Source: an uncultured Roseiflexaceae bacterium
GTDB taxonomy: Bacteria > Chloroflexota > Chloroflexia > Chloroflexales > Roseiflexaceae
DNA length: 48,075 bases
Reading direction: 5' to 3'
NCBI GenBank assembly: GCA_937974195.1
Contig: CALJIC010000043.1
Span: 1 to 48,075 of the forward strand
A program made the translations under genes and the position numbers. Of the stretch, positions 1 to 10,150 are shown piece by piece. The notes under the pieces are model-generated. The model made no database searches. It had not been told where the DNA came from and worked only from the letters and a program-made list of their open reading frames with translations. Numbering within the stretch: the first letter of the stretch is position 1; each line of letters starts with the position of its first letter.

Positions 1-12
1 CGCAGCCGGGCG

Positions 13-1011
13 CTAGCCCTCGGCCTCGACCAGCCTGTGGAGCAGCGGCAGCACCTCGGCCTCCGCCTGCGCGGGGGGCAGCGCCAGCGTGGCCCCCGCG
101 GCCTGGGCGTGGCCCCCGCCGCCCCAGTGCTGGGCCAGCCGCGCGACGTTGAGCGGGGCGCGCGAGCGCAGGCTCAGCTTGGTGGTGCCGTCCCTCCGCT
201 CCTTGAACAGCGCGAGCACGCGCGCCTCGCCGATCCGCTGCATCACGCGCAGCACCTCGTCGGCTGCCTCATCCTCGGCGCCGGACGTCTCCATCATCGC
301 CTGAGTCACCGTCGTCCAGGCGACCCGGTCGCGCACCTGCAGCCCCGAGAGCGCCAGCCCGATCAGCCGCGCGCTGCTTGACGGCAGCGCGTAGTACACC
401 TCGCGCACGATGGACGCGTGGTCCGCGCCAGCCGCGAGCAGCGCGGCGGCGACCTGGAGCGAGGCCGGGGTGGTCGAGCTCGTCTGGTAGCTCTGGGTGT
501 CGGTCGTGTGGCCGAGCAGGAGGCAGGTGGCGATCTGCGGCGTGATGGGCACGTCCATCGCGCGGAACAGCCCGTACAGCAGCTCGCATGTCGAGGCGGC
601 GTGCGGGTCGATCAGGTTCAGGGTCCCCGCGCCGTCGTTCGTCACGTGGTGGTCGACGATCGCGATCGGGAGCGACGCCAGGGTCGCGGCGTGCTCCTCG
701 GCGATCACGCCCGTCCGCGCCGTCGTCGCGGTGTCCACCATGATCACCAGGTCGCAGGCCGGCAGCGAGTCGCCGGGGCTGTAGAGCTGCACCTGGTCTA
801 GCCCGGGCAGCCAGTGGGTGTAGAACGGCAGCGGCGGCAGCGCCAGCGCCAGCGCCGGCTTGCCGAGCGCCTGCAGCGCGTGCCACATGCCGAGCAGCGA
901 GCCGATCGCGTCCCCGTCCGGGTTGAGGTGCGTGAGCAGCAGCACCCGCTGGGCAGCGCGGATCTGCTGCGCGAACGGCTCTGCAGCCTGTACCGGGTCA
1001 GTGTAGATCAT
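13..1011 (-). CDS. nrnA: DHH/DHHA1 phosphoesterase (NrnA-like oligoribonuclease / pAp phosphatase)
   Basis: A 332-residue cytoplasmic enzyme that in this family degrades nanoRNAs and often dephosphorylates pAp. Visible motifs are THLNPDGDAIGS near the N-terminus, the metal-binding IVDHH around residue 118 and the C-terminal DHHA1 motif GGGGHAQAAGA. Its length is usual for NrnA/Bacteroides-type bifunctional enzymes. The ATG overlaps the stop of the upstream methyltransferase gene by 4 bases, so it is translationally coupled as the last visible gene of the nusA-infB operon. The position after rbfA is the common bacterial arrangement, where a truB gene often follows; that would lie beyond the left edge. 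The family call is firm; the exact substrate is inferred. Confidence 0.93.
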   Translation of the reverse strand: MIYTDPVQAAEPFAQQIRAAQRVLLLTHLNPDGDAIGSLLGMWHALQALGKPALALALPPLPFYTHWLPGLDQVQLYSPGDSLPACDLVIMVDTATTARTGVIAEEHAATLASLPIAIVDHHVTNDGAGTLNLIDPHAASTCELLYGLFRAMDVPITPQIATCLLLGHTTDTQSYQTSSTTPASLQVAAALLAAGADHASIVREVYYALPSSSARLIGLALSGLQVRDRVAWTTVTQAMMETSGAEDEAADEVLRVMQRIGEARVLALFKERRDGTTKLSLRSRAPLNVARLAQHWGGGGHAQAAGATLALPPAQAEAEVLPLLHRLVEAEG

Positions 1012-1604
1012 GGCTCCGTCTTGCGGATCTGGTAGACGGTGTGGCCGGAGCGCTTCTTGACCTGCTTCATGCGCAGGTTGTGCTTGACCCCGATCCCTGG
1101 GATCAGGCGGTTGAGCCCGCTGACGACCACGAACCAGTACTCGCCGCCCGGCCGCAGGACCGACAGCGGGCCGAGGATGAACTCCTGCTCGATCGCCTCG
1201 TCGCCGATCTTGGCCGGGATGTTGGACACGACCAGGTCGTACGGGCCGGGGGGGACGTTCTCCAGCCCGACGCTGCCGACGACCTCGACGTTCGAGACCT
1301 CGTTGAGCGCCGCGTTGTGGCGGGCGTAGCGCACCGCCAGCAGGTCCCGGTCGGCGAGCACCACGCGCGCCTCCGGGAACATGCGCGCCAGCACGATGCC
1401 GATCACGCCGGCGCCGCAGCCGAGGTCCAGGATCGAGCGCGGCTCCCCGGGGACGATCGTGCGCAGGAAGAGGTCGGTGCCCTCGTCGATGTCGTAGGTG
1501 GAGAAGAGCGTGTGGGCTACGTCGAAGGCCAGCCGCCCGGCGCGCGAGGCATACTCGATGCGCTTCTTGTAGTAGACATCAGCCGGCGGCGCGATTGCAG
1601 GCAC
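1008..1604 (-). CDS. Class I SAM-dependent methyltransferase (RsmC/HemK-like small methyltransferase)
   Basis: A 198-residue Rossmann methyltransferase. The SAM-binding glycine motif DLGCGAGVIG is at about residues 60-69, followed by the acidic VLADRD strand, and a catalytic-loop motif VVSNIPAKIG resembles the NPPY-type motif of N-methyltransferases acting on RNA, DNA or proteins. The start is GTG (MPAIAPP...), preceded by a weak GGGG purine run; no ATG lies nearby in frame. It sits between rbfA and nrnA, so a role in rRNA or translation-factor methylation is plausible, but the substrate cannot be read from the sequence. Confidence 0.85.
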   Translation of the reverse strand: MPAIAPPADVYYKKRIEYASRAGRLAFDVAHTLFSTYDIDEGTDLFLRTIVPGEPRSILDLGCGAGVIGIVLARMFPEARVVLADRDLLAVRYARHNAALNEVSNVEVVGSVGLENVPPGPYDLVVSNIPAKIGDEAIEQEFILGPLSVLRPGGEYWFVVVSGLNRLIPGIGVKHNLRMKQVKKRSGHTVYQIRKTEP

Positions 1605-1615
1605 AGGGTACCCCG

Positions 1616-2002
1616 CTACACAGACGCGTCGTCGTCGAGCTTCGGCGGGTTAGCGGCCCGCTCCGCGGCGACGCGGCGCAGCACCTCGTCGATGTGCAGG
1701 CTGTAGTCCAGCGACGTGTCCAGCACGAGGTGGAGCTCGGGCACGGTGCGCATATGGCGCAGCTCCTGGGCCACGCGCCGGCGCAGGAAGCCGCGCGCGC
1801 GCTCGAGCGCCGCCATCGTCTCCGCGCGCTGCTGCTCGTCGCCCATCACCGAGATGCGCACCCGCGCGTGGCGAAGGTCGCCGCTCACCTCGACGCCCAC
1901 GACCGTCGCGAAGCCGACGCGCGGGTCTTTCAGCTCGTACTGGATGGCCTCGCCGAGGATGCGCTGTATCTCATCGCCGACTTGCTCGGTTCGTTTGCTC
2001 AT
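1616..2002 (-). CDS. rbfA: 30S ribosome-binding factor A
   Basis: A 128-residue KH-like protein needed for late 16S rRNA maturation, classically a cold-shock protein that binds the 30S subunit. The family pattern is clear: SKRTEQVGDEIQRILGEAI at the N-terminus, ELKDPRVGFATVVGVEVS in the middle and HMRTVPELHLVLDTSLD in the C-terminal half. Length is typical. It follows infB on the same strand with a 116-base gap that is unusually structured; the start codon is immediately preceded by a G-rich ribosome binding site inside a hairpin (separate entry). Confidence 0.95.
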   Translation of the reverse strand: MSKRTEQVGDEIQRILGEAIQYELKDPRVGFATVVGVEVSGDLRHARVRISVMGDEQQRAETMAALERARGFLRRRVAQELRHMRTVPELHLVLDTSLDYSLHIDEVLRRVAAERAANPPKLDDDASV

Positions 2003-2040
2003 TCCTTCCCCCAGTGGTCTGGGGGCTTTCAGCCCCAGGA
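2003..2040 (-). promoter_or_regulatory. rbfA leader: two mutually exclusive hairpins, one sequestering the ribosome binding site
   Basis: Read on the minus strand, the bases before the rbfA ATG can form CCCCCAG-ACCA-CTGGGGG (7 perfect pairs). Its 3' arm is the GGGGG that lies 5 bases before the ATG and can pair with the anti-SD. The same CCCCC tract can instead pair upstream in GGGGCT-GAA-AGCCCC. A further 10-pair stem (GCGTCTGCCC with GGGCAGATGC, one G-U) lies just upstream at about 2047-2087. The geometry is that of a translational switch; its function is inferred. Confidence 0.5.
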
Positions 2041-2118
2041 TCTCGCATCTGCCCGGCCCCGCGGGCGAGCCTCAGGGCAGACGCAGATATCTTCGTGAGG
2101 ATGGAGCCCGGCGCGTCG

Positions 2119-4314
<2,196 letters not shown>

Positions 4315-4420
4315 CTTCCACCTCTCCTTGCCGCCGGCTGAGACAGTGCGGCGCCTGGCCACACAACAGAGCTTCGGAACTCATCCTTAACTCGGCGGTC
4401 GCTACATCATCGTAAGACTG

Positions 4421-4759
4421 TCATTCCGTCTTTCCCGTATCACCTTCGGCCGCCTGCTTCGTGAGGAGGCTGATCTGCTCCTCGAGGGCGGCGCGGTCCT
4501 CCGGGTGGAGGCTCTCGATACGCAGCGAACGCTCCAGGGCGTGGCGCTTCAGCGCCTGCTCCCAGCAGGCTGGATCGTGGCACAGATAGGCGCCGCGGCC
4601 CGAGCGCTTGCCGGTCGGGTCGATCGCCACCCGCCCCTCGCTGTCGCGCACGATGCGGATCAGCCCGCGCTTCGCGTCGGTGCGGCGGCAGGCGATGCAT
4701 GTGCGCTGCGGTATGTGCTTCGGGCGCGGGCCCTTCTGTTTCTTCGACGTCTGTGCCAT
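4421..4759 (-). CDS. ylxR: YlxR-family RNA-binding protein
   Basis: A 112-residue protein of the YlxR family (DUF448), always found between nusA and infB. In Bacillus, YlxR has been linked to RNase P modulation and to transcriptional effects. The hallmark stretch RTCIACRR (residues 19-26), RLIRIVRD-like strand and GRGAYLC motif are present. It has a basic N-terminus (KKQKGPRPKHIPQ) and an acidic C-terminal tail. It lies 52 bases after nusA on the same strand and about 106 bases before the infB start, so it is almost certainly co-transcribed. Confidence 0.92.
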   Translation of the reverse strand: MAQTSKKQKGPRPKHIPQRTCIACRRTDAKRGLIRIVRDSEGRVAIDPTGKRSGRGAYLCHDPACWEQALKRHALERSLRIESLHPEDRAALEEQISLLTKQAAEGDTGKTE

Positions 4760-4811
4760 CTTCAGTATCGGGTAGCCAGCGAGCGGTGCCGCTCTGGCTA
4801 CCGGTGGCTGG

Positions 4812-6137
4812 CTACTCCTCGCTCTCCTCCGCCTCCTGCTCGTTGTCGTCGATCATATAGGAGGCGACCAGCCGGTCATCGCGGTAGATATACACCTTCT
4901 GCGGCGTCGCGCGCAGCTGCACCGTCTCGCCGATCAGGTCGTCGCCGAGCGGGCCGTAGTGGCGATTCTGGTAGACCACCGTGCCGTCCGCGCGCACCTT
5001 GCGCGTCTCGACCTTGGCGTTCGCCAGGGCCACCTCGGTGGCCAGCGCCTCCGCCTCGGCCGCATCGCGCGCCTCGGCCGCCGCGCGCTCCTCATCGAGC
5101 AGCGCCGAGGCGCTCTTGATGTCGATGCGCCAGCCGGTGAGCTTGGCGGCGAGCCGCACGTTCTGGCCCTCCTTGCCGATCGCCAGCGAGAGCTGCTTGT
5201 CCGGCACGATCACCGTGGCCGCGTGCTCCTCATCGCGCAGCTGCACCTCGACCACCTGCGCCGGCGAGAGGGCGTTGGCGATGAACTCCTTCGGGTCTGG
5301 CGACCACTGGACGACGTCGATCTTCTCGCCGTTCAGCTCGTTGACGATGTTCTGGATGCGGATGCCGCGCATGCCGACGCACGAGCCGACCGGGTCGATC
5401 CCCTCCTGCCGGGCGGCGACCGCCACCTTGGTGCGCAGCCCCGGCTCGCGGGCGATCGACTTGATCTCGACCGTGCCGTTATAGATCTCCGGCACCTCCA
5501 TCTCGAAGAGGCGCAGGATCAGCTGCTTGTGGGTGCGCGAGGCGATCAGGCGCGGGCCGCGGTCCTCGCGGCGGATCTCCATCAGGTAGACCTTGAGGCG
5601 CTGCCCGTGGTAGTAGCGGTCGTTCTCGACCTGCTCCTTGGGCGGCAGGATGGCCTCGGCCTTCCCCATCTCCAGGATCACGTTGCCCTTGGCGACGCGC
5701 TGGACGGTGGCGGTGACCAGCTCGCCCTCGCGGTCCATGTACTCGCCGTAGATGTGCTCGCGCTCGACCTCTTTGATGCCCTGCAGGATCACCTGCTTGG
5801 CCGTCTGCGCCGCGATTCGGCCGAAGTCGTTCGGTGTGGTCTCAACCACCACCGTCTCGCCCATCTCGACATCCGGCTTGATGCGGCGGGCCTCCTCGAA
5901 CTCGATCTCGAAGCGGTCGTCGAGCACTTCGTCCACGACCTGCTTCTCGGCGAACACGCGCGCCTGGCCGGTCTGCGGGTCGAGCTTGACCGAGACCTCG
6001 ATCGGCGGCGGATTATTGCCCAGGGTGCGCCGGTAGGCTGTGACCAGCGCCTTCTCCATCACCTCGACGATCGCTTCTTTCGGAATGCCGCGCTCGGCCG
6101 CAATCTGCGAGATGGCCGCATAGAAGTCGCTCTTCAT
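4812..6137 (-). CDS. nusA: Transcription termination/antitermination factor NusA
   Basis: First gene of the operon, 441 residues. The order is the N-terminal RNA-polymerase-binding domain (to about residue 130), S1 domain (GELVTATVQRVAKGNVILEMG), KH1 and KH2 (DPVGSCVGMRGIRIQNIVNELNGEKIDVV; LAIGKEGQNVRLAAKLTGW). After KH2 comes an Ala/Glu-rich helical stretch and an unusual 60-residue tail (QNRHYGPLGDDLIGE ... DDNEQEAEESEE) instead of the acidic AR repeats of E. coli NusA. The ATG is preceded by GAGGAGACA. No rimP lies upstream; the leader carries a promoter and terminator (separate entries). Confidence 0.96.
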   Translation of the reverse strand: MKSDFYAAISQIAAERGIPKEAIVEVMEKALVTAYRRTLGNNPPPIEVSVKLDPQTGQARVFAEKQVVDEVLDDRFEIEFEEARRIKPDVEMGETVVVETTPNDFGRIAAQTAKQVILQGIKEVEREHIYGEYMDREGELVTATVQRVAKGNVILEMGKAEAILPPKEQVENDRYYHGQRLKVYLMEIRREDRGPRLIASRTHKQLILRLFEMEVPEIYNGTVEIKSIAREPGLRTKVAVAARQEGIDPVGSCVGMRGIRIQNIVNELNGEKIDVVQWSPDPKEFIANALSPAQVVEVQLRDEEHAATVIVPDKQLSLAIGKEGQNVRLAAKLTGWRIDIKSASALLDEERAAAEARDAAEAEALATEVALANAKVETRKVRADGTVVYQNRHYGPLGDDLIGETVQLRATPQKVYIYRDDRLVASYMIDDNEQEAEESEE

Positions 6138-6219
6138 TGTCTCCTCGCTCTGGCACTCCCAGGCTGGGGCGGCCGAGCGAACGGCCCAGCGCGCCCGATA
6201 ATCTTAACATAACAACAAG

Positions 6220-6242
6220 AAAAGTGGGGGGAACCCACTTTT
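6220..6242 (-). terminator. Intrinsic terminator in the nusA leader
   Basis: On the minus strand AAAAGTGGG-TTCCC-CCCACTTTT is a perfect 9-pair hairpin followed by CTTGTTGTTATG, a U-rich run. It lies 83 bases before the nusA ATG, after the best nusA promoter (6269-6297) and also downstream of the lipoprotein gene. It may simply end the lipoprotein transcript, but transcription from the nusA promoter must cross it, so an attenuator role is possible. Confidence 0.7.
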
Positions 6243-6268
6243 CGCCACGTCCGCTCTCGTTCGGGGAC

Positions 6269-6297
6269 AGTATACCATTTTCGGCGCCCCGATGCAA
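6269..6297 (-). promoter_or_regulatory. Sigma70-type promoter for the nusA operon
   Basis: Minus strand TTGCAT (6292-6297), 17-base spacer, TATACT (6269-6274). The predicted transcription start is near 6262, giving a leader of about 125 bases that includes the terminator hairpin at 6220-6242. The weaker AAGATTAT-like sequences between the hairpin and nusA lack a recognisable -35 box. Confidence 0.65.
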
Positions 6298-6312
6298 ACC
6301 TTCGCGCCGCTG

Positions 6313-6573
6313 CTATGGTGCCGGATATGCGCTCTCGGGCACGGGATAGGCTCCTTCCGGCACCGGGTACGCTGCCCCCTCACCCGCGGGCTGGGCGGGC
6401 TCGGCTGGCTGCGCCGGCTGGGACGTTGCTGCGGGTGGGACACCCTCGCTGACATCGCACCCCGCGAGGAGCGCTGCGGCGAGCAGGCCGGCGGCGAGCA
6501 GGCGCGGTGCCGAGTGCTTCCTCCACGGGCCTAGGGCGTGTGTGAGACGCTCATACACTGTTCGGTTCTGCAT
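6313..6573 (-). CDS. Small lipoprotein with Tyr-Pro-rich tail
   Basis: An 86-residue hypothetical protein. Residues 1-38 form a signal peptide: basic N-region (WRKHSAPR), hydrophobic core (LLAAGLLAAALLAGC) and lipobox LLAGC with Cys39. The mature part is low complexity: QPAQPAEPAQPA, then three copies of a YPVPE/YPAP unit (AYPVPEGAYPVPESAYPAP). The start is set at ATG 6573 because a consensus promoter ends 9 bases before it, leaving almost no leader. I know no family; it is probably a surface-exposed envelope peptide. The gene is divergent from the alpha/beta hydrolase gene. Confidence 0.72.
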   Translation of the reverse strand: MQNRTVYERLTHALGPWRKHSAPRLLAAGLLAAALLAGCDVSEGVPPAATSQPAQPAEPAQPAGEGAAYPVPEGAYPVPESAYPAP

Positions 6574-6582
6574 AGCGCACGG

Positions 6583-6611
6583 ATAGTAGCGTAGCCGGCC
6601 AGGATTGTCAA
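6583..6611 (-). promoter_or_regulatory. Consensus promoter of the lipoprotein gene (leaderless)
   Basis: Minus strand TTGACA (6606-6611), 17 bases, TACTAT (6583-6588), then only 9 bases to the ATG at 6573. The transcript should start at or within 3 bases of the start codon, so translation would be leaderless; no Shine-Dalgarno site is present. Confidence 0.75.
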
Positions 6612-6622
6612 GGACAGGCGGG

Positions 6623-6651
6623 TTGCGCCGAGCGGCGAAGAGGCGTAGCAT
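6623..6651 (+). promoter_or_regulatory. Promoter of the alpha/beta hydrolase gene (leaderless)
   Basis: TTGCGC (6623-6628), 17 bases, TAGCAT (6646-6651), then 6 bases to ATG 6658. It is back to back with the lipoprotein promoter, whose -35 box is 12 bases away. The boxes are weaker than those of the lipoprotein promoter, but the spacing is ideal. Confidence 0.5.
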
Positions 6652-6657
6652 ACACCT

Positions 6658-7527
6658 ATGCATCCGCGAGACTTCACCCACGGCTATCTGCGTGTGAACG
6701 GCGTGCGCTTCCACTACGTGCGCGCCGGCGCTGGGGAGCGGCTCGTGCTGCTGCTGCACGGCTTCCCCGAGTTCTGGTGGTCGTGGCGCTACCAGATCGG
6801 CCCGCTCGCCGAGCGCTACACAGTGGTCGCGCCGGACCTGCGCGGCTACAACGAGACCGAGAAGCCGGCATGGGGCTACGGCCTGGACGTGCTGAGCCAC
6901 GACGTCGCCGAGCTGATCCAGGCGCTCGGCTTCCGGAGCGCCGCGGTGGCCGGGCACGACTGGGGCGGGGCGATCGCCTGGGCGCTGGCGATCACCCGGC
7001 CGTGGCGCGTCGAGCGCCTGATCGCGCTCAACAGCCCGCACCCGGCGCTGTTCGAGCGTCACATGCGCACCAACCCGCGCCAGATGCTGCGCTCGTGGTA
7101 CATGACGTTCTTCCTGCTGCCGCTGCTGCCGGAGCTGGCGCTCAGCTACGACTCCTACGCCCCCATCGCCTGGCGCCTCCGCGCCGACACGCGCGGCGCG
7201 CCGGTCTTCTCCGACGACGACCTGCGGCTCTACCGCCAGGCGCTGGCGCGGCCCGGGGCGCTGCGCGCGGCGCTCGCCTACTACCGCGCCGTCGTGTACG
7301 AGAGCCCGCGCGGCCTGTTCCGCGGCACGGGGATGCGCGTCACGGCCCCCACGCTCATGATCTGGGGCGAGCAGGACGCCTACCTGGGCAGGGAGCTGGT
7401 GGACGGGACCGAGCGCTACGTGCCGGACCTGCGGGTGCGCTTCCTGCCGTCCGCCTCGCACTGGGTTCAGCAGCACTGCCCGCGCGAGGTGACGCAGGCC
7501 ATGCTCGAGTTTCTGGCGGAACCGTAG
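6658..7527 (+). CDS. Alpha/beta hydrolase, epoxide-hydrolase-like
   Basis: A 289-residue alpha/beta-hydrolase. The oxyanion-hole motif HGFPEFWWSWR is at residues 34-44, the nucleophile elbow GHDWGG puts Asp101 as nucleophile, and the C-terminal ASHW supplies His268. An Asp nucleophile with HGxP and a Trp-rich entry matches soluble epoxide hydrolases; a haloalkane or fluoroacetate dehalogenase is the alternative. There is no signal peptide, so it is cytoplasmic. It is transcribed alone from a leaderless promoter, with a 46-base gap to the helicase gene, which has its own -10 box. Confidence 0.88.
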   Translation: MHPRDFTHGYLRVNGVRFHYVRAGAGERLVLLLHGFPEFWWSWRYQIGPLAERYTVVAPDLRGYNETEKPAWGYGLDVLSHDVAELIQALGFRSAAVAGHDWGGAIAWALAITRPWRVERLIALNSPHPALFERHMRTNPRQMLRSWYMTFFLLPLLPELALSYDSYAPIAWRLRADTRGAPVFSDDDLRLYRQALARPGALRAALAYYRAVVYESPRGLFRGTGMRVTAPTLMIWGEQDAYLGRELVDGTERYVPDLRVRFLPSASHWVQQHCPREVTQAMLEFLAEP

Positions 7528-7561
7528 GCGCTCCGCGGGCGCGGCTGGCGCTCACCCGTGC

Positions 7562-7567
7562 TACAAT
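7562..7567 (+). promoter_or_regulatory. -10 box of the helicase gene (leaderless)
   Basis: TACAAT lies 6 bases before the ATG at 7574, again the leaderless arrangement. No convincing -35 box is visible at 16-18 bases upstream, so this call rests on the -10 match and its position. Confidence 0.5.
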
Positions 7568-7573
7568 GCATGT

Positions 7574-10150
7574 ATGAGCATCGACTTCGCCGAGCTGCTG
7601 CGGCGCCAGAGCGGGTACGCCGGCCAGATCGCCCATATCCAGCCCATCCCCGCGCGCCCGGCGCGCTACGCCGAGCCGGCCGAGCCGCTCCCCTCCCCGC
7701 TTCAGGAGGCGCTCGCCGCGCGCGGCGTCACCCAGCTCTACTCGCACCAGGCCGCCGCCCTCGACGCGGCGCGCACCGGCGCGCACCTCGGCATCGTCAC
7801 CGCAACCGCCAGCGGCAAGACCCTCTGCTACCAGCTCCCGGCGCTCGAGGCCGCCCTCCACGACCCGCAGGCGCGCGCGCTGTTCCTCTTTCCCACCAAG
7901 GCGCTGGCCCACGACCAGCTGCGCGCGCTCGGCGCACTGCTCGAGCCGCTCAACCGGGCGCTCGGGTGCGATGACCGGCGCCCCGGCGCCAAGAGCGCCG
8001 GCCGCCCGGCGATCCAGGCCGCGACGCTCGATGGCGACACGCCGCGCTCCGAGCGCGACCGGCTGCGCGCCCAGGCGCAGATCATCCTGTCGAACCCCGA
8101 TATGCTGCACCGCACCGTGCTGCCGGACCACCGGCGCTGGGCGGCGCTCCTGGCGCGGCTGCGATTCGTCGTGCTCGACGAGGCCCACATCTACCGCGGG
8201 GTGTTCGGCACGCACGTGGCGCTGATCATCCGGCGCCTGCGCCGCCTGTGCGCCCACTACGGCGCCGCGCCGCAGTTCATCTGCTGCTCGGCGACCAGCG
8301 CCAACCCCCACGAGCACCTCTCGGCCCTGGTCGGGGACGACGTGACGGTGATCGACGAGGACGGCGCGCCGCAGGGGGAGCGGACCTTCGTCCTGTGGAA
8401 CCCGCCGGTGATCGAGCGCGGCGGCCGGCGGCGTGACGCGGAGGGCGGCCAGCGGCGCAGCACGAACGTCGAGACCGCCAGCGTGTTCGCGGCGCTGGTT
8501 GGCGCGGGCGTCAAGACGCTGGCGTTCAGCCGCACCCGGCGCGGCGCCGAGCTGATGCTGCGCTACGCGCGCGAGAGCCTCGAGGCGAAGAACATCCCGG
8601 CCGCCATCGGCTCCTACCGCGCGGGCTACACCGCCGAGGAGCGGCGGCGGATCGAGCGCGAGTTCCTGGACGGGACGCTGCTCGGGCTGGTCTCGACCAA
8701 CGCCCTCGAGCTCGGGGTGGACATCGGCGGCGTGGACGCGGTGGTGATGGGCGGCTTCCCCGGCACCGTCGCCTCGGCCTGGCAGCAGGCCGGACGCGCC
8801 GGGCGCGCCCAGGGCAAGAGCCTCGCGCTGCTCGTGGCGCAGGACGACCCGCTCGACCAGTTCTACATGCGCCACCCGCAGGAGTTCTTCAGCCGGCCCC
8901 ACGAGCACGCCCGCATTGCGCTCGAGAACCCCTACATCCTGAGCGACCAGCTGCGCTGCGCCGCCTTCGAGCTGCCGCTGCACGACGCCGACGCGACCTG
9001 GTTCGGGCCGGCCTTCGCCGCCATCCGCGACTGGATGCTGCGCCGCGGCGAGCTGCTGCCCCTGCCCGACGGCCGGGCCGAGTTCGCCGGCGAGCGCTGG
9101 CCGGCCGCGCGGGTGAACATCCGCAGCGCCGACGGGGAGACGGTCGAGCTGCGCGATGTCGAGAGCGGCCGGGTGATCGAGCAGGTGCCGGGCAGCCGCG
9201 CGCCGTTCGAGGTCTACCCGGGCGCCACCTACCTCCACCAGGGCGACACCTACCTGGTCGAGGCGCTCCACGCCCGCCACGCCGAGGCCCGCCGCGCGCA
9301 GGTCGACTACTACACCCAGACCCGCGAGGAGACCGAGATCCGCGTCCTGGGCGTGCTGCAGCAGCGCCGCCTCGGCCCGGCCGAGCTGTTCCTCGGCAAG
9401 GTCGAGGTGACGCGCCAGGTCACCGGCTACCGGCGCAAGCAGCACTACACCGAGGCGGTCCTCAGCGAGCACGATCTCACGCTCCCGCCGCAGACCTTCC
9501 GCACGATCGCGGTGTGGTGGACGGTGCCGGACGAGCTCTGCAGGCGCATCGAGCAGGTGTGCGACGCCGAGGTGGATGGGCTGCACGCGATGGAGCACGC
9601 CTGCATCGGCCTGCTGCCGCTGTTCGCCCAGTGCGACCGGGCCGACATCGGCGGGCTCTCGATCAACTTCCACCCGGACACCGGGATGGCGACGATCTTC
9701 GTCTACGACGGGGTGCCGGGCGGGGTGGGGATCGCCCAGGTCGGCTACGAGCAGGCCGAGGCGTGGTGGGAGCAGACCCACGCGCTGCTGACGGACTGCC
9801 CGTGCCACGAGGGGTGCCCGGCCTGCATCCAGTCGCCCAAGTGCGGCAACGGCAACCAGCACCTGTCGAAGATCGGTGCGGCGACGCTCGCGGCGCTGCT
9901 GGTCGGCAAGGCCCCGCCCGACCCGCGCCCGCTCCCGTCGGTGAAGTCGGCCTCGAGCGTCGACGGGGCGGCGCTGCTGGAGGATCTGCGCGCGCGCCTG
10001 GCCCGCGCCCGCTCCGAGCCGTCCGGCGTCCGGCGCGCCGCGCTGCTGGTCGCCCTGCGCTACCGCATCGCCGTCGAGCGCGGTAAGCTGGACGAGGCGA
10101 GCCGCGCGGCGGTGGACGCCATCGCCCGCGAGGCCGAGGGGGTCGCGTGA
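7574..10150 (+). CDS. MrfA/YprA-type DEAD/DEAH helicase with C-terminal zinc-binding DUF1998 domain
   Basis: An 858-residue superfamily 2 helicase. Motif I ATASGKT is at residues 77-83, motif II DEAH in VVLDEAHIYRG near 202, motif III SAT, motif V TNALELGVDIGG and motif VI QQAGRAGR. The C-terminal part ends in the four-cysteine CPCHEGCPACIQSPKC motif of the DUF1998/MZB domain. In Bacillus, MrfA (YprA) with this architecture acts in mitomycin C lesion repair, so a DNA-repair role is likely. The start is ATG 7574; the stop TGA overlaps the next gene in TGATG. No MrfB-type exonuclease is adjacent; a small DUF5946-like gene follows instead. Confidence 0.93.
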   Translation: MSIDFAELLRRQSGYAGQIAHIQPIPARPARYAEPAEPLPSPLQEALAARGVTQLYSHQAAALDAARTGAHLGIVTATASGKTLCYQLPALEAALHDPQARALFLFPTKALAHDQLRALGALLEPLNRALGCDDRRPGAKSAGRPAIQAATLDGDTPRSERDRLRAQAQIILSNPDMLHRTVLPDHRRWAALLARLRFVVLDEAHIYRGVFGTHVALIIRRLRRLCAHYGAAPQFICCSATSANPHEHLSALVGDDVTVIDEDGAPQGERTFVLWNPPVIERGGRRRDAEGGQRRSTNVETASVFAALVGAGVKTLAFSRTRRGAELMLRYARESLEAKNIPAAIGSYRAGYTAEERRRIEREFLDGTLLGLVSTNALELGVDIGGVDAVVMGGFPGTVASAWQQAGRAGRAQGKSLALLVAQDDPLDQFYMRHPQEFFSRPHEHARIALENPYILSDQLRCAAFELPLHDADATWFGPAFAAIRDWMLRRGELLPLPDGRAEFAGERWPAARVNIRSADGETVELRDVESGRVIEQVPGSRAPFEVYPGATYLHQGDTYLVEALHARHAEARRAQVDYYTQTREETEIRVLGVLQQRRLGPAELFLGKVEVTRQVTGYRRKQHYTEAVLSEHDLTLPPQTFRTIAVWWTVPDELCRRIEQVCDAEVDGLHAMEHACIGLLPLFAQCDRADIGGLSINFHPDTGMATIFVYDGVPGGVGIAQVGYEQAEAWWEQTHALLTDCPCHEGCPACIQSPKCGNGNQHLSKIGAATLAALLVGKAPPDPRPLPSVKSASSVDGAALLEDLRARLARARSEPSGVRRAALLVALRYRIAVERGKLDEASRAAVDAIAREAEGVA

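Noticed and set aside
7355..9862. Long minus-strand open frame opposite the helicase
   Set aside because: Shadow of the MrfA-like helicase; the plus strand carries all helicase motifs.
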